Shown here piece by piece: positions 1-7,501 of a stretch of 31,013 bases of DNA (positions within the stretch are counted from its first letter, which is position 1; each line of letters starts with the position of its first letter). Below the pieces are notes generated by a model that had not been told where the DNA came from, ran no database searches, and worked only from the letters and a program-made list of their open reading frames with translations. A program made the position numbers and the translations under genes. The DNA is taken from positions 1 through 31,013 of the IMG/VR virus record IMGVR_UViG_3300049596_000098; one strand, 5' to 3'. The DNA comes from a virus.

Positions 1-599
1 GCTTCATTCATGCAAGAATATATAATATCAGTATTTAAATCTATAACTTTTTTTGCAAAACCATTATTACCTAATGTTTGACTAATACTCATTTTTTGTT
101 TTGATAATTCACTAGTTTTCTTTCCATAATTCCAGTGCTTATCACCTTTTGGTCTATCTGTTCTTTCAAATGCTAACTTACTTAGCAATTTTTTAGTTTC
201 TTCTGTATGTTGTTTTCTTTTTCTAGGGTCTGGGTTATTTAATCTGTAAAGTTTATTTTTTTCTTTTATTTTTTCAATAGTTGCTATTGTATGTTTTACA
301 GAAGAGTCACCGCCTTTTGTTCTATTATAACCATTTGGAACCATAGAATTTAACTCTTGAATAAACTGTACTTCAAATAGTTTTGCATCTTCTAAAGTTA
401 AATTTTCTTTTAATATCTCAAATTTAAATTTTTCAAACCCGTACTTTTTAATAGCTAAACAAAAAACAACTGCTCTGCTTCTCATTCCTTTGTGTTGTGT
501 AAATCTTCTTTTTATATCAGAAGTAATACCAATATATTTTTTATTATTGACATTATTTGTAAAACAATATAGTGAATAAAATGCTGGAGACTTTGCCAT
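1..599 (-). CDS. GIY-YIG homing endonuclease (partial, runs off window start)
   Basis: I translated this frame by hand; it is open from the ATG at 597-599 to base 1, about 199 codons, so the C-terminus is missing. The N-terminus reads MAKSPAFYSLYC, then KKYIG (residues 20-24), Arg31/Arg32, His36 and a Glu in KLFEVQF (about residue 76). This is the order of a GIY-YIG nuclease core: SLY stands for GIY, followed by YIG, Arg, His and the metal-binding Glu. Behind it, GKKTSELSKQKMS resembles a NUMOD3 DNA-binding repeat and VIDLNTDIIYSCMNEA resembles NUMOD1. Such enzymes cut intron-less or intron-bearing alleles and spread by repair. It is free-standing here, starting 2 nt after the stop of the preceding small gene, so it looks like a selfish insertion in the late operon. 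Confidence in the family is high; the target is unknown. Confidence 0.9.
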   Translation of the reverse strand, partial: MAKSPAFYSLYCFTNNVNNKKYIGITSDIKRRFTQHKGMRSRAVVFCLAIKKYGFEKFKFEILKENLTLEDAKLFEVQFIQELNSMVPNGYNRTKGGDSSVKHTIATIEKIKEKNKLYRLNNPDPRKRKQHTEETKKLLSKLAFERTDRPKGDKHWNYGKKTSELSKQKMSISQTLGNNGFAKKVIDLNTDIIYSCMNE

Positions 600-601
600 A
601 A

Positions 602-754
602 CTATTTCTTTTTAGTTGTTGCTTTAATCTTTTTTTCTTGTTTAAGCATTTGTGTAGTAGGTGCTTTACCAGAACTTTTTGCAGCCCTAATATTATCCCA
701 AAGTCCTCTTTGAGATACACTACCATCTTTGCGCTTTAACATTTGCTTTGCCAT
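602..754 (-). CDS. Small lysine-rich phage protein (50 aa)
   Basis: A 50-residue ORF, ATG at 752-754 and TAG at 602-604. It starts MAKQMLKRKDGSVSQRGLWD and continues NIRAAKSSGKAPTTQMLKQE before a Lys/Thr tail ending TTKKK. The DNIRA...GSGKxPTxxMLKQEKKI pattern is one I recognise from many short proteins near capsid genes in aquatic phages; the function is not known to me. It is very basic and has no membrane segment or cysteine. It lies 1 nt after the 132-aa gene and 2 nt before the homing endonuclease, so it is part of the same transcript. Its 3' junction matches two other junctions in this cluster. A DNA-binding or packaged virion protein would fit, but that is inference. Confidence 0.8.
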   Translation of the reverse strand: MAKQMLKRKDGSVSQRGLWDNIRAAKSSGKAPTTQMLKQEKKIKATTKKK

Positions 755-755
755 C

Positions 756-1154
756 TTACTTTACTTTTTTAAGTCTAGGATTTGCAGCTTTAGCTTTAGC
801 ACTAGCTTTTCTAGTTGATGCAGCTAATATAGCTCCAGCAGCTTGTTTACTAATTCCTTGTTTAGCAGCAATACTAGATTGTACTGATTTAAAACCTGGA
901 TGAGCAGTACCTCCTTTGGCCATTTTTTTATTTTTCATTTTAGCTCCAGAAATTCTATCAGCAGCAGTTGGTTTAGGATTATTATCTATACCAGCTATAA
1001 TAGATAAAATACCAAATGGACTAGTTCCACCAGATTTCATCATAGGTTTTCTTTCAGTAGCACATGCACCTGAAGCAGTTCTTACTTTAGTATTTTTGCA
1101 AGAAGTCTTAACTGCTCTATTAGTAGAAACAATTTTTGTAGAAGCTTTTGCCAT
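756..1154 (-). CDS. Lys/Ala-rich virion-associated protein with KGG motifs (132 aa)
   Basis: It begins MAKASTKIVSTNRAV, carries two glycine-pair motifs (MMKSGGTS near residue 40 and KKMAKGGTAHPG near 80), and ends in a basic helix-like domain. That domain reads HPGFKSVQSSIAAKQGISK, then AAGAILAASTRKASAKAKAANPRLKKVK split over the last 30 residues. The GFKxVxxxIAxKxGIxxxxAxAILAAxxRKAS pattern is a short C-terminal module I recognise in many aquatic-phage proteins of unknown role. It looks like a compact helical, probably nucleic-acid-contacting, domain. There are two early cysteines (SCKN, GACA). The gene lies in a run of five basic proteins downstream of the capsid genes, 2 nt after the preceding stop. 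A capsid cargo or head-associated role is inference. Confidence 0.8.
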   Translation of the reverse strand: MAKASTKIVSTNRAVKTSCKNTKVRTASGACATERKPMMKSGGTSPFGILSIIAGIDNNPKPTAADRISGAKMKNKKMAKGGTAHPGFKSVQSSIAAKQGISKQAAGAILAASTRKASAKAKAANPRLKKVK

Positions 1155-1156
1155 GA

Positions 1157-1735
1157 CTATTTCTTTTTAGGTTTTACTACTCCACCTACTTTTTTAGAAC
1201 TTAATACTTCTTTTTTCATTGAAGTAAGTAAAGGTTTAACATCTTTTCTTTTTACAGTAGTTTTTTTATAACCATTCCTTCCAGTATAAAGTTGATCATA
1301 AGTTGGTTTCCCTTTTGAGTAACCTGTTGTATCAATACTTAATACACCTGATGGACCATTTTTTTTATCTGACATAGAATAGACTGTTCCCTTATTTGTT
1401 GCAACATATGCAGCTGCTGAACCATCCTTTTTATTTACAATTACTTGCTCTTTAGCATATTTATTAGGACCAACTTTTTTTACAGTTTTACCCATTTGTG
1501 CTTTTGCTAATGGTTTTTTAACCATACCACCTTTTTTCATAGTAGCAATACCAGAATCATTTGGACCAGTTGGGCCAGTTTGAGCAATACCATAAATACC
1601 CATCTTTTGATTAGTATTACCTTTAGTTTCTTTTACAACTCCAGCTCCTGGTTTACTGATACTAACACTTTTAGTTGTTCCACCTTTTGCCATTTTTTTA
1701 GTGCCTCCGCATTTTGCACATCCTAACTTTTTCAT
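1157..1735 (-). CDS. Lys/Gly-rich protein with CxxCGG start and KGG motifs (192 aa)
   Basis: The N-terminus MKKLGCAKCGGTKKMAKGGT holds a CxxC pair followed by GG, as in a small metal knuckle. Further motifs are ATMKKGGMVKK (about residue 65) and SKKVGGVVKPKKK at the very end. The middle part (VGPNKYAKEQVIVNKKDGSA and onward) looks more folded, with alternating hydrophobic beta-type stretches; the rest is low complexity and basic. No enzyme motif is seen. It starts 2 nt after the stop of the 468-aa protein and ends 2 nt before the 132-aa gene, so it is co-transcribed. The MKKGGM type of motif is common in aquatic phage proteins but its function is unknown to me. Confidence 0.75.
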   Translation of the reverse strand: MKKLGCAKCGGTKKMAKGGTTKSVSISKPGAGVVKETKGNTNQKMGIYGIAQTGPTGPNDSGIATMKKGGMVKKPLAKAQMGKTVKKVGPNKYAKEQVIVNKKDGSAAAYVATNKGTVYSMSDKKNGPSGVLSIDTTGYSKGKPTYDQLYTGRNGYKKTTVKRKDVKPLLTSMKKEVLSSKKVGGVVKPKKK

Positions 1736-1737
1736 GA

Positions 1738-3144
1738 TTATTTCTTTTTAGATTTAGACTTAACTGCACCACCTTTTTTCATCATCATTTTTTTCTCAGT
1801 ATCAGAAATCTTATCTTTTAATCTTTCTGCTTTAGCTTCATTACCTCTTGCAGAAGCTTTTTCAGCTCTTCTTTCTCTACCAGTATTTACTGCACCTCTA
1901 ATTTTATTTATAATTGTTGCTCTTGGTTGTGAGCTAGTTACATTTGAAGAAGTTGTACTAGTTGAACTTGTAGTAGTTGTTGGTGTTGCTGTAGTTGTTT
2001 TAGAAGGTATAATTGTTCTAGCTTCATCTACTGTTTTATTTGGTATTTGTTGTGCAGGTTTAGTTTCTAATTTACCAACTGGTTCAACTTTTTTAACAGC
2101 AGGTGTAGTTGCTTTTGGAGTAACAGGTTTTTTAACTGGAGGTTTAGTATCAGCTTTTTTAGTATCTGGTTTTACCATTGTTGGAGTTTCATACTTATTT
2201 GAATCTGGATTAAAACCATACCATTTATCTGATGGTGATCTTCCCCATTTATCTTTTCCTGCAACTTTACTTCTATCTCCTGTAAATTTTAATGAACTAC
2301 CATCACCTGGTTGATTACCATCTGCAGCTTTTACAGCTTTATCAATTGCTTTTGGAAGAGAACCTGTTTTCTTTTCAGGAGTTGGTTTTTTAGCATCTGG
2401 TTTTTTAGGATCCATTACATATTTTAAATCACCTTTTTTAGAAGTTGGTGGTTTAACTGTATCTTTTTTAGTATCTTTTTTAACAGGTTTTTTAGTATCT
2501 TTTTTAGATTTATCATCAGCACCTGTTGCATAGTCATATAGTTTTTTAACACCATAACTTGCAGCAGCAACACCTGCAGCAATTACACCAGTCTTTTTAC
2601 CAACATTTTTCAGTTTAGCTAATTTAGCAGCTTTAGCAATCTTAGCCGCTTTTAATGCTGCAGTGTCAGATCCCCTATATCTAGGACCAGTATTTCCTTT
2701 AATCTTAGCATACTTAGCAGTTGTTCCAGGAGCAGCCTTACCTGATCTTTCAACAGCAGTTACTCTTTTAGTTACTGGTTTATTACTTGATGTACCACTT
2801 GTTACAGGTTTAGCTGCAGGCTTATTAGTGTATTTAGAGCCAACACCTGGAGTATTACCTTTAGAAACACCACCACGAGTTCTAGGAGTAGTTGTAGTAG
2901 CAACTGGTTTAGCTGGTGCTTTAACAACTGGTTTATTAGCTGGTTTAGTTGTTTTAACCGGAGCTTTATATCCTTGACCTTTTACAATTTGTCCCATACT
3001 TTTTGAACCAGTACTTGCAGGTTTAGTTGAGTTTGTTGTAGTTTTAGTATTACCACTAGTTAAAGGTTTAAATGTACTTTTACCAGTGCTTGGTGGAGTA
3101 AAAGTAATTCCTTTACTTTTAACTCTTGAATTAGTTTTTGCCAT
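1738..3144 (-). CDS. Low-complexity Lys/Pro/Thr-rich protein (468 aa)
   Basis: Most of this protein is Lys, Pro and Thr in disordered, repeat-like blocks (KPVTKRV, KPVKKDTKKDT, KPPVKKPVTPK), with TTTTSSTSTTSS near residue 400. One hydrophobic stretch, GVIAAGVAAASYGVKKLYDYA (about residues 187-207, given here as its two halves GVIAAGVAAAS and YGVKKLYDYA), could be an amphipathic or membrane helix. The C-terminus has a charged helix (RERRAEKASARGNEAKAERL) followed by MMMKKGGAVKSKSKKK, the same K-GG tag type as its neighbours. Composition like this fits a DNA-coating or capsid-internal protein better than an enzyme. It is co-transcribed with the cluster, 11 nt after the 56-aa gene. The function is unknown, and no homology to a named family is claimed. 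Confidence 0.75.
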   Translation of the reverse strand: MAKTNSRVKSKGITFTPPSTGKSTFKPLTSGNTKTTTNSTKPASTGSKSMGQIVKGQGYKAPVKTTKPANKPVVKAPAKPVATTTTPRTRGGVSKGNTPGVGSKYTNKPAAKPVTSGTSSNKPVTKRVTAVERSGKAAPGTTAKYAKIKGNTGPRYRGSDTAALKAAKIAKAAKLAKLKNVGKKTGVIAAGVAAASYGVKKLYDYATGADDKSKKDTKKPVKKDTKKDTVKPPTSKKGDLKYVMDPKKPDAKKPTPEKKTGSLPKAIDKAVKAADGNQPGDGSSLKFTGDRSKVAGKDKWGRSPSDKWYGFNPDSNKYETPTMVKPDTKKADTKPPVKKPVTPKATTPAVKKVEPVGKLETKPAQQIPNKTVDEARTIIPSKTTTATPTTTTSSTSTTSSNVTSSQPRATIINKIRGAVNTGRERRAEKASARGNEAKAERLKDKISDTEKKMMMKKGGAVKSKSKKK

Positions 3145-3155
3145 GATCTTTCAGA

Positions 3156-3326
3156 TTAACATTTTTTACCTTTACTACCACCCATCATCATTTTAGGTTT
3201 TGGTTGTGGTGAATTAACTTTACCTGGTGTTTTTCCACCTGGAGTTTTTAATACATACACTGGAGAATTGGTTCCACCTACTCTGCCTGTTGCTCTTTGT
3301 TGTACATTTACTTTTGCGTTAGCCAT
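3156..3326 (-). CDS. Small basic protein with MMMGG tag (56 aa)
   Basis: A hand-found ORF of 56 codons, ATG at 3324-3326 and TAA at 3156-3158. It reads MANAKVNVQQRATGRVGGTN, then SPVYVLKTPGGKTPG, and ends QPKPKMMMGGSKGKKC. It carries the Met-run plus GG and the basic tail seen in the next proteins of the cluster, and ends in a single cysteine. It is the first gene after the strong terminator at 3339-3368, and its ATG lies 13 nt below that hairpin, so it needs read-through or a nearby promoter. The codon pattern, the shared tail motif and the tight 11-nt gap to the next gene support a real gene. Function unknown. Confidence 0.72.
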   Translation of the reverse strand: MANAKVNVQQRATGRVGGTNSPVYVLKTPGGKTPGKVNSPQPKPKMMMGGSKGKKC

Positions 3327-3338
3327 GATATATAGTTT

Positions 3339-3368
3339 AAAAAAGTATACCAGAATTACTGGTATACT
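3339..3368 (-). terminator. Intrinsic terminator after the 336-aa gene
   Basis: On the minus strand a perfect 10-bp stem (3359-3368 with 3344-3353, AGTATACCAG) with a 5-nt loop is followed by a run of six T (3339-3344). It sits 11 bases after the stop of the 336-aa gene and just before the lysine-rich cluster. Confidence 0.88.
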
Positions 3369-3378
3369 CTAGAGTTAT

Positions 3379-4389
3379 TTACATATTCCACAGTTTTTCA
3401 ACTTGTGCATTTAAATCCTTTAGTATATCCTCATTTAAAGGGTTTTTTAAGAACTCAGTTACATCAGCAACATTTCTACCAAGTAAACTATTTGACTTAG
3501 TATGATAGATGTGTCCATCTGACTTATTAATAATATACTTAAAAAATATGGAATCTTTGACAATTGCTTTAATTTTTAATGTTTCCATATCTAAAGCAGC
3601 AGCTTCTAAGAAACCTTTTGCAGCTCTTTCTTTGTTTCCTTCTGTACCTTCACCATTAATATGTCTATCCATGTTGTCATAAATAACATCATTAGGTGTA
3701 TGTTTTTTATACTGTATACTTGCAGTATCAACAGATTTAGCAATGTAGAATAATTTAGTACTATTTTTATCAAATAGTTTTTGTAATTCAGCAAGTGCTT
3801 TATTTTTAAGTTTTTTGTATTCAGTTTTAATTCCACTAGTTTCTGTAACTTTATCTAAATAAAATTTTGGTGGAACTGCTTTTGATCTAGCATCATCATA
3901 ACTTCTTGATATAAGAGAAAATCCTCCAGCTTCAACAGCATATAGTTTAATTCTATCATATGGATTAGCAGGATCTAGATATACTGGATCATTACCACAT
4001 GACATATTTATTTTATTCCAAAATTCTTTATTACTTGGGTTAAGTAACTTGATATCATTCCAGAATGTTGGGCTATCAATATCTACTACATTAGCTGCTA
4101 ATTCTTTTTCTAATTCAGCTACTGCAATTCTGATCTCTCTAACTTTTGCAATTCTTTCATCTGCAGGTAATAATTTAATCTCAGGAGCAAATTCATTTAA
4201 TCCTGTTACATATCTTACTACTCCATTTTGTTCTAAGCAAGCTAATTGCTCATAATGTTTAACACCATCAAATAATGATTGGCCATAATGTTCTAATCCC
4301 ATGTTTGACATTGAGTTGTCAAAATAAGGTTTAACAGAGATCTTATTACTCTTGTTAACGTTTAATACTTCTACGTGTGTAAAATCCAT
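3379..4389 (-). CDS. Conserved-looking phage protein of unknown function (336 aa)
   Basis: A soluble, mixed alpha/beta-looking protein starting MDFTHVEVLNVNKSNKISVK. The first third contains YGQSLFDGVKHYEQLACLEQ and a helix AVAELEKELAANV. A later long helical part (KTEYKKLKNKALAELQKLFD) precedes a C-terminal stretch VADVTEFLKNPLNEDIL. There is no signal peptide, membrane segment or catalytic motif that I can name. It is a single-gene unit flanked by terminators on both sides (4429-4456 and 3339-3368), directly after the capsid gene. A head-completion or minor capsid role is plausible from position only. Its leader contains the AAAACCAACA string also found before the scaffold-like gene. Confidence 0.75.
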   Translation of the reverse strand: MDFTHVEVLNVNKSNKISVKPYFDNSMSNMGLEHYGQSLFDGVKHYEQLACLEQNGVVRYVTGLNEFAPEIKLLPADERIAKVREIRIAVAELEKELAANVVDIDSPTFWNDIKLLNPSNKEFWNKINMSCGNDPVYLDPANPYDRIKLYAVEAGGFSLISRSYDDARSKAVPPKFYLDKVTETSGIKTEYKKLKNKALAELQKLFDKNSTKLFYIAKSVDTASIQYKKHTPNDVIYDNMDRHINGEGTEGNKERAAKGFLEAAALDMETLKIKAIVKDSIFFKYIINKSDGHIYHTKSNSLLGRNVADVTEFLKNPLNEDILKDLNAQVEKLWNM

Positions 4390-4419
4390 TTTGTGTTGGT
4401 TTTAAAATGTTTATAATTG

Positions 4420-4427
4420 TAAATATA
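4420..4427 (-). promoter_or_regulatory. Possible -7 box for the 336-aa gene
   Basis: The minus strand reads TATATTTA, one mismatch from the Bacteroidota -7 box TAnnTTTG. It lies between the capsid terminator and the next ATG, about 35 nt upstream of it. No clear -33 TTTG is visible. Confidence 0.3.
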
Positions 4428-4428
4428 A

Positions 4429-4456
4429 TAAAAAAGGAGGAGTTTTATCCCCTCCC
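4429..4456 (-). terminator. Intrinsic terminator after the major capsid gene
   Basis: On the minus strand GGAGGGG and CTCCTCC form a 7-bp stem with one G-T pair and a 6-nt loop, followed by a six-T run. It lies 24 bases beyond the capsid stop codon and so separates capsid expression from the genes downstream. Confidence 0.82.
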
Positions 4457-4479
4457 TTTCTATTTTCTAGTTTGACATA

Positions 4480-6096
4480 TTAGAATGATCCACCTGTGAT
4501 TGGATTTCTCATAACAATTTTCAATACTTTAGTTGGATCTTTAACCCAAATAGCTGGCATTGTTTGAGACATCATTACACGGTAACCGTTGAATTGTCCA
4601 GAAGACTGGAATCCTTGAGATCTACCCATATAATCCATTGTACCATTTTGGTACCACCATTTCAATTGATTATCCCAAGATAATTTCAACATGTAAATGT
4701 TGTCATTAGTGTTATCTGTGATATCAAAGATAATGAATGAATAAGAAGATAATGGGAAACCATCAATAATAGGATTCTCAATATCATTAGTGTGAACATT
4801 ATCAAATGCAGGATTCAATACAAACTTAACATTAGCCAAGAATGGAATAACGTAAGAAGTGTAAGCAAATCCAAAGTTTAAGTCCATACCTTTACCAGTG
4901 ATAGCACCAATATCAGCAGCTTGAATCAATAAACCTGAAGAAATAGCTTCTTGTTTAATTGCTTCATTAACCATACGCATACCACCCATACCTGTTTGAA
5001 CAACAAGTTGACGTTTAGGATCTGGTCCTTGAAATTCAACTTTACCATTAAAGAAGTTATATAACTCACCTCTGAATAAATCCAAGTTAAAGTTATTTTT
5101 GTTATAAATTCTTTTGAAAGAGTTGTCTAACTGTTTCCACAAACCTACAGATAATCTTACATCATCTGGTCCGTCTTGACGTACTCTACCCCCGTGTCCC
5201 CACATAAGGTAAGTCTCAATATCAGATGCAATCTTAGTTAAGTGAGCAGCTTCCATGTTTGTCAAGAAAGTTCTTGATAAATCACCATTGTCAAATGCTT
5301 TTTTAACTGAGTCTTTACCCATTACTTTAACCATATCATCCAAAGATGAAATAGATGGATCTAAACCTTTCAAGTGAGATCTCCAGATTTCAGTTACAGG
5401 AACTGTACCATCTGCATTCATACCACCTTTGATCATTAAATCTGCTCTAGAAGAGATAGAGTAATGAACGTGAGCTTCAGCACCACCAACAAAGTTGTAG
5501 TACTCACGGAATCCTGTGTTAGTTTGGATGTCTGAGAATCTCTCACCATACTCACCTCTAGCAGAACCTTTACGGAATACTTTAGTACCATTAGCTAAAT
5601 AAGCATTATCAATGTACTTGTAGTTATCATTGTTAACTAACTGTACAGTATAGATAAAACCATCACCAATTGGTAAAATGTCTTCAGCAGTAATGTACAT
5701 CTCACAACCGTTGTATTTGTCATAAGTGATGATATCACCATGTCCAAATTCACGCTTGTTCAACTTGATTTTGAAAGTAGAACCTTCAATACCTTTTGCT
5801 GAATTTGCTGGCTCAATGTCTTCAACAATGTAAGGAAGATCAATTGATAGTGGAGTTTGCCATTTATACTCACCACGTGCGTTATCTACATTGATAACAT
5901 TTTTTCCACCAAAAGAAGATAACTGGTATAAAGGCATTTCAACTTTTTGAGCCATAGCCCATAAGTCTACCGGACCTAAATCCATTGGTTCTGCATCTTT
6001 TAGCATGTTTTGTAAATGGTAAGAATCTACATGTGAACTAGCATTGTATGCCGTATCACGCAAGAAAATCCCATTATTTAATACTGGAGTTGCCAT
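4480..6096 (-). CDS. Major capsid protein
   Basis: A 538-residue protein placed after a portal and an acidic scaffold-like gene, which is the standard head order. It starts MATPVLNNGIFLRDTAYNAS. Features resembling major capsid proteins of large Bacteroidota phages are an N-terminal arm, a beta-rich first half (ARGEYKWQTPLSIDLPYIVE), a central helical part (HLTKIASDIETYLMWGHGGR, about residues 295-315) and a beta C-terminus ending RNPITGGSF. That gene's own terminator and an A-rich leader fit a highly expressed protein. I infer the HK97 fold from context and length; no motif proves it. No obvious protease site near the N-terminus is visible. The length is somewhat above the roughly 500 aa that I recall for crAss-like capsid proteins. 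Confidence 0.85.
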   Translation of the reverse strand: MATPVLNNGIFLRDTAYNASSHVDSYHLQNMLKDAEPMDLGPVDLWAMAQKVEMPLYQLSSFGGKNVINVDNARGEYKWQTPLSIDLPYIVEDIEPANSAKGIEGSTFKIKLNKREFGHGDIITYDKYNGCEMYITAEDILPIGDGFIYTVQLVNNDNYKYIDNAYLANGTKVFRKGSARGEYGERFSDIQTNTGFREYYNFVGGAEAHVHYSISSRADLMIKGGMNADGTVPVTEIWRSHLKGLDPSISSLDDMVKVMGKDSVKKAFDNGDLSRTFLTNMEAAHLTKIASDIETYLMWGHGGRVRQDGPDDVRLSVGLWKQLDNSFKRIYNKNNFNLDLFRGELYNFFNGKVEFQGPDPKRQLVVQTGMGGMRMVNEAIKQEAISSGLLIQAADIGAITGKGMDLNFGFAYTSYVIPFLANVKFVLNPAFDNVHTNDIENPIIDGFPLSSYSFIIFDITDNTNDNIYMLKLSWDNQLKWWYQNGTMDYMGRSQGFQSSGQFNGYRVMMSQTMPAIWVKDPTKVLKIVMRNPITGGSF

Positions 6097-6131
6097 TTGT
6101 ATTTATTTATTTGTTTATTTATAATACTTTT
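6097..6131 (-). promoter_or_regulatory. A-rich leader of the capsid gene
   Basis: Directly before the capsid ATG the minus strand contains AAAT/AAAC units in tandem (AAATAAACAAATAAATAAAT) ending TACAAATG. Bacteroidota do not rely on Shine-Dalgarno pairing and favour unstructured A-rich leaders, so this is probably a strong translation-initiation region. That role is inferred from base composition. Confidence 0.45.
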
Positions 6132-7388
6132 TTAAAATCTTTTGAACATGTTGTTACCACCTGTTCTTGAGACTGTGTTGTTTGATCCTGTTTTTCTAGT
6201 CTGTGCTCTCTCTTCATGTGGAATAGATGAAGCAATTTTTTTACCTTCTTCAGTCTTTAACATTCTTACAGTTTTTTCAGTAGCAATCTTAGTACCTTGA
6301 TCTTTAATCTTATTTTTATACCCTTCTGGATCTGCTAATAGCCAAAGAGCTTCAGCAATAAGATCATGTCTTGGTTCTACAAACTGATATTTTTCTAATA
6401 AGTGTCCAAGTAAGTTAGTAGGTTTACCTGATATAGAAGGATAAGCTGGTTGAACTAATCCACTGTATAACATGTTTTGTACTTTCTTATCTAGTTTAAC
6501 ACCATCTAATTCACCTACTGATAATACATTATACACATTATCTGTATATACTTTAGCAGCTTGTACTTGTTGTTCTTTTTTGTTTTCCTGTTCAGCAAGT
6601 TTTCTAGATACAATCTCTTCTTGCATTCTATCTAACTTAGGTTTAAACTGTCTAGCTTTTTGTCCTAACTTATCTACATCTGCCCAGTCTTCAATCTCTG
6701 ACTCTATTTCTTCTGGTGTACCAAAATTAGTAGCATAAAGATATTGTCTTGCAATTTCTGCTTGATGATTCTCATCATCTGCATCAAGTTCAAATACTTC
6801 TTCTACTTGAGCAAGAGTTCTGAATAAACCTTTAAGATCTTGTCCACCATCTGCTACATACTTAGCTGCAGTTTTCAATTCATCAGGTAATGCATTAAAG
6901 AAATCTTTAGGAGCTGCCTCTTTAATCTTTCTTTCTTTCTCTTGAAAGTTGGCTTCAAATAACTCTCTAAAGTCTTTAGTAGTATAATCTTCTAAATCTT
7001 TATCATCATCAAATCCAAATAGAGTACCTTCTTCTATCATCTTAGCTGCTAACTCATGAAGACCTGACTTATCTATCTTTGGTCTTCCTTTGTTACCTGC
7101 ATCCTCTTCCTGAGCAATAAGTCCATCTAACTCATCAATAGTTTCTTGGACTTCTTCCTTAGTAATAGTTTGCTCTGCTGTATCTGGTTTACTTGTTACA
7201 CCAGTTTTACTGTCAAGGAACTCATAATCAGTTTTTTTATCCTTAGTAAAAAGAGATTTCTTTTCCTCTTCTTCTTCTTCTGGTAGCATCACGTTTTCTG
7301 CTCCAGGCATTCCAAATAATTCATCCAAGTTTACATCCACTTGTGATACGGTAGTGCTTTCTTGTGTTGCTTGTTCTTCAGTATTCAT
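6132..7388 (-). CDS. Scaffold-like capsid assembly protein
   Basis: A 418-residue, strongly acidic protein between the portal and major capsid genes, the usual site of a scaffolding protein. Early residues include DELFGMPGAENV followed by six consecutive Glu (about 37-42). The middle is charged and helical (ELADAxxE-type stretches, EQENKKEQQVQAAKVYTDNV). The last residues turn basic (RTGGNNMFKRF), which fits the capsid-contacting tail of scaffolds. There are no cysteines or enzyme motifs; no separate prohead protease gene is seen beside it. Scaffolding proteins guide procapsid assembly and leave or are degraded before packaging. The function comes from position, charge and helicity, not sequence identity. 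Confidence 0.68.
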   Translation of the reverse strand: MNTEEQATQESTTVSQVDVNLDELFGMPGAENVMLPEEEEEEKKSLFTKDKKTDYEFLDSKTGVTSKPDTAEQTITKEEVQETIDELDGLIAQEEDAGNKGRPKIDKSGLHELAAKMIEEGTLFGFDDDKDLEDYTTKDFRELFEANFQEKERKIKEAAPKDFFNALPDELKTAAKYVADGGQDLKGLFRTLAQVEEVFELDADDENHQAEIARQYLYATNFGTPEEIESEIEDWADVDKLGQKARQFKPKLDRMQEEIVSRKLAEQENKKEQQVQAAKVYTDNVYNVLSVGELDGVKLDKKVQNMLYSGLVQPAYPSISGKPTNLLGHLLEKYQFVEPRHDLIAEALWLLADPEGYKNKIKDQGTKIATEKTVRMLKTEEGKKIASSIPHEERAQTRKTGSNNTVSRTGGNNMFKRF

Positions 7389-7501
7389 ATGTTGGTTTTT
7401 ATGTTACTATAAATAATATAGTTATTTTAATGCAAATAAACTTCTAAAATTTAGAATAGTGCAATTTTATTTTTTCATTTTTGGCATTATATGGCTAACT
7501 A
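7389..7501 (-). other. Portal-scaffold intergenic spacer
   Basis: This 113-bp AT-rich gap is the only sizeable break in the head module. On the minus strand it holds a short hairpin (TTCTAAATTTTAGAA) without a T run, then TTTG followed by TATATTATTTATAG, and the string AAAACCAACATATG over the scaffold start. A weak promoter is possible, but no element is convincing. Confidence 0.35.

Larger units (their letters stand above)
597..1751 (-). repeat. Near-identical 19-bp gene junctions (three copies)
   Basis: The positions 597-615, 1152-1170 and 1733-1751 (plus strand CATAACTATTTCTTTTTAG and variants) differ from each other by one or two bases. Each covers the last codons and stop of one lysine-rich gene and the ATG of the next. 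The only changes are at the 4th and 6th bases. Confidence 0.85.

Noticed and set aside
2663-2977. 104-aa plus-strand ORF with hydrophobic segments
   Set aside because: It is the reverse shadow of the repetitive Lys/Thr/Pro codons of the 468-aa gene.
3606-3836. 76-aa ORF on the minus strand
   Set aside because: It lies wholly inside the 336-aa gene in another frame and has AT-driven composition.
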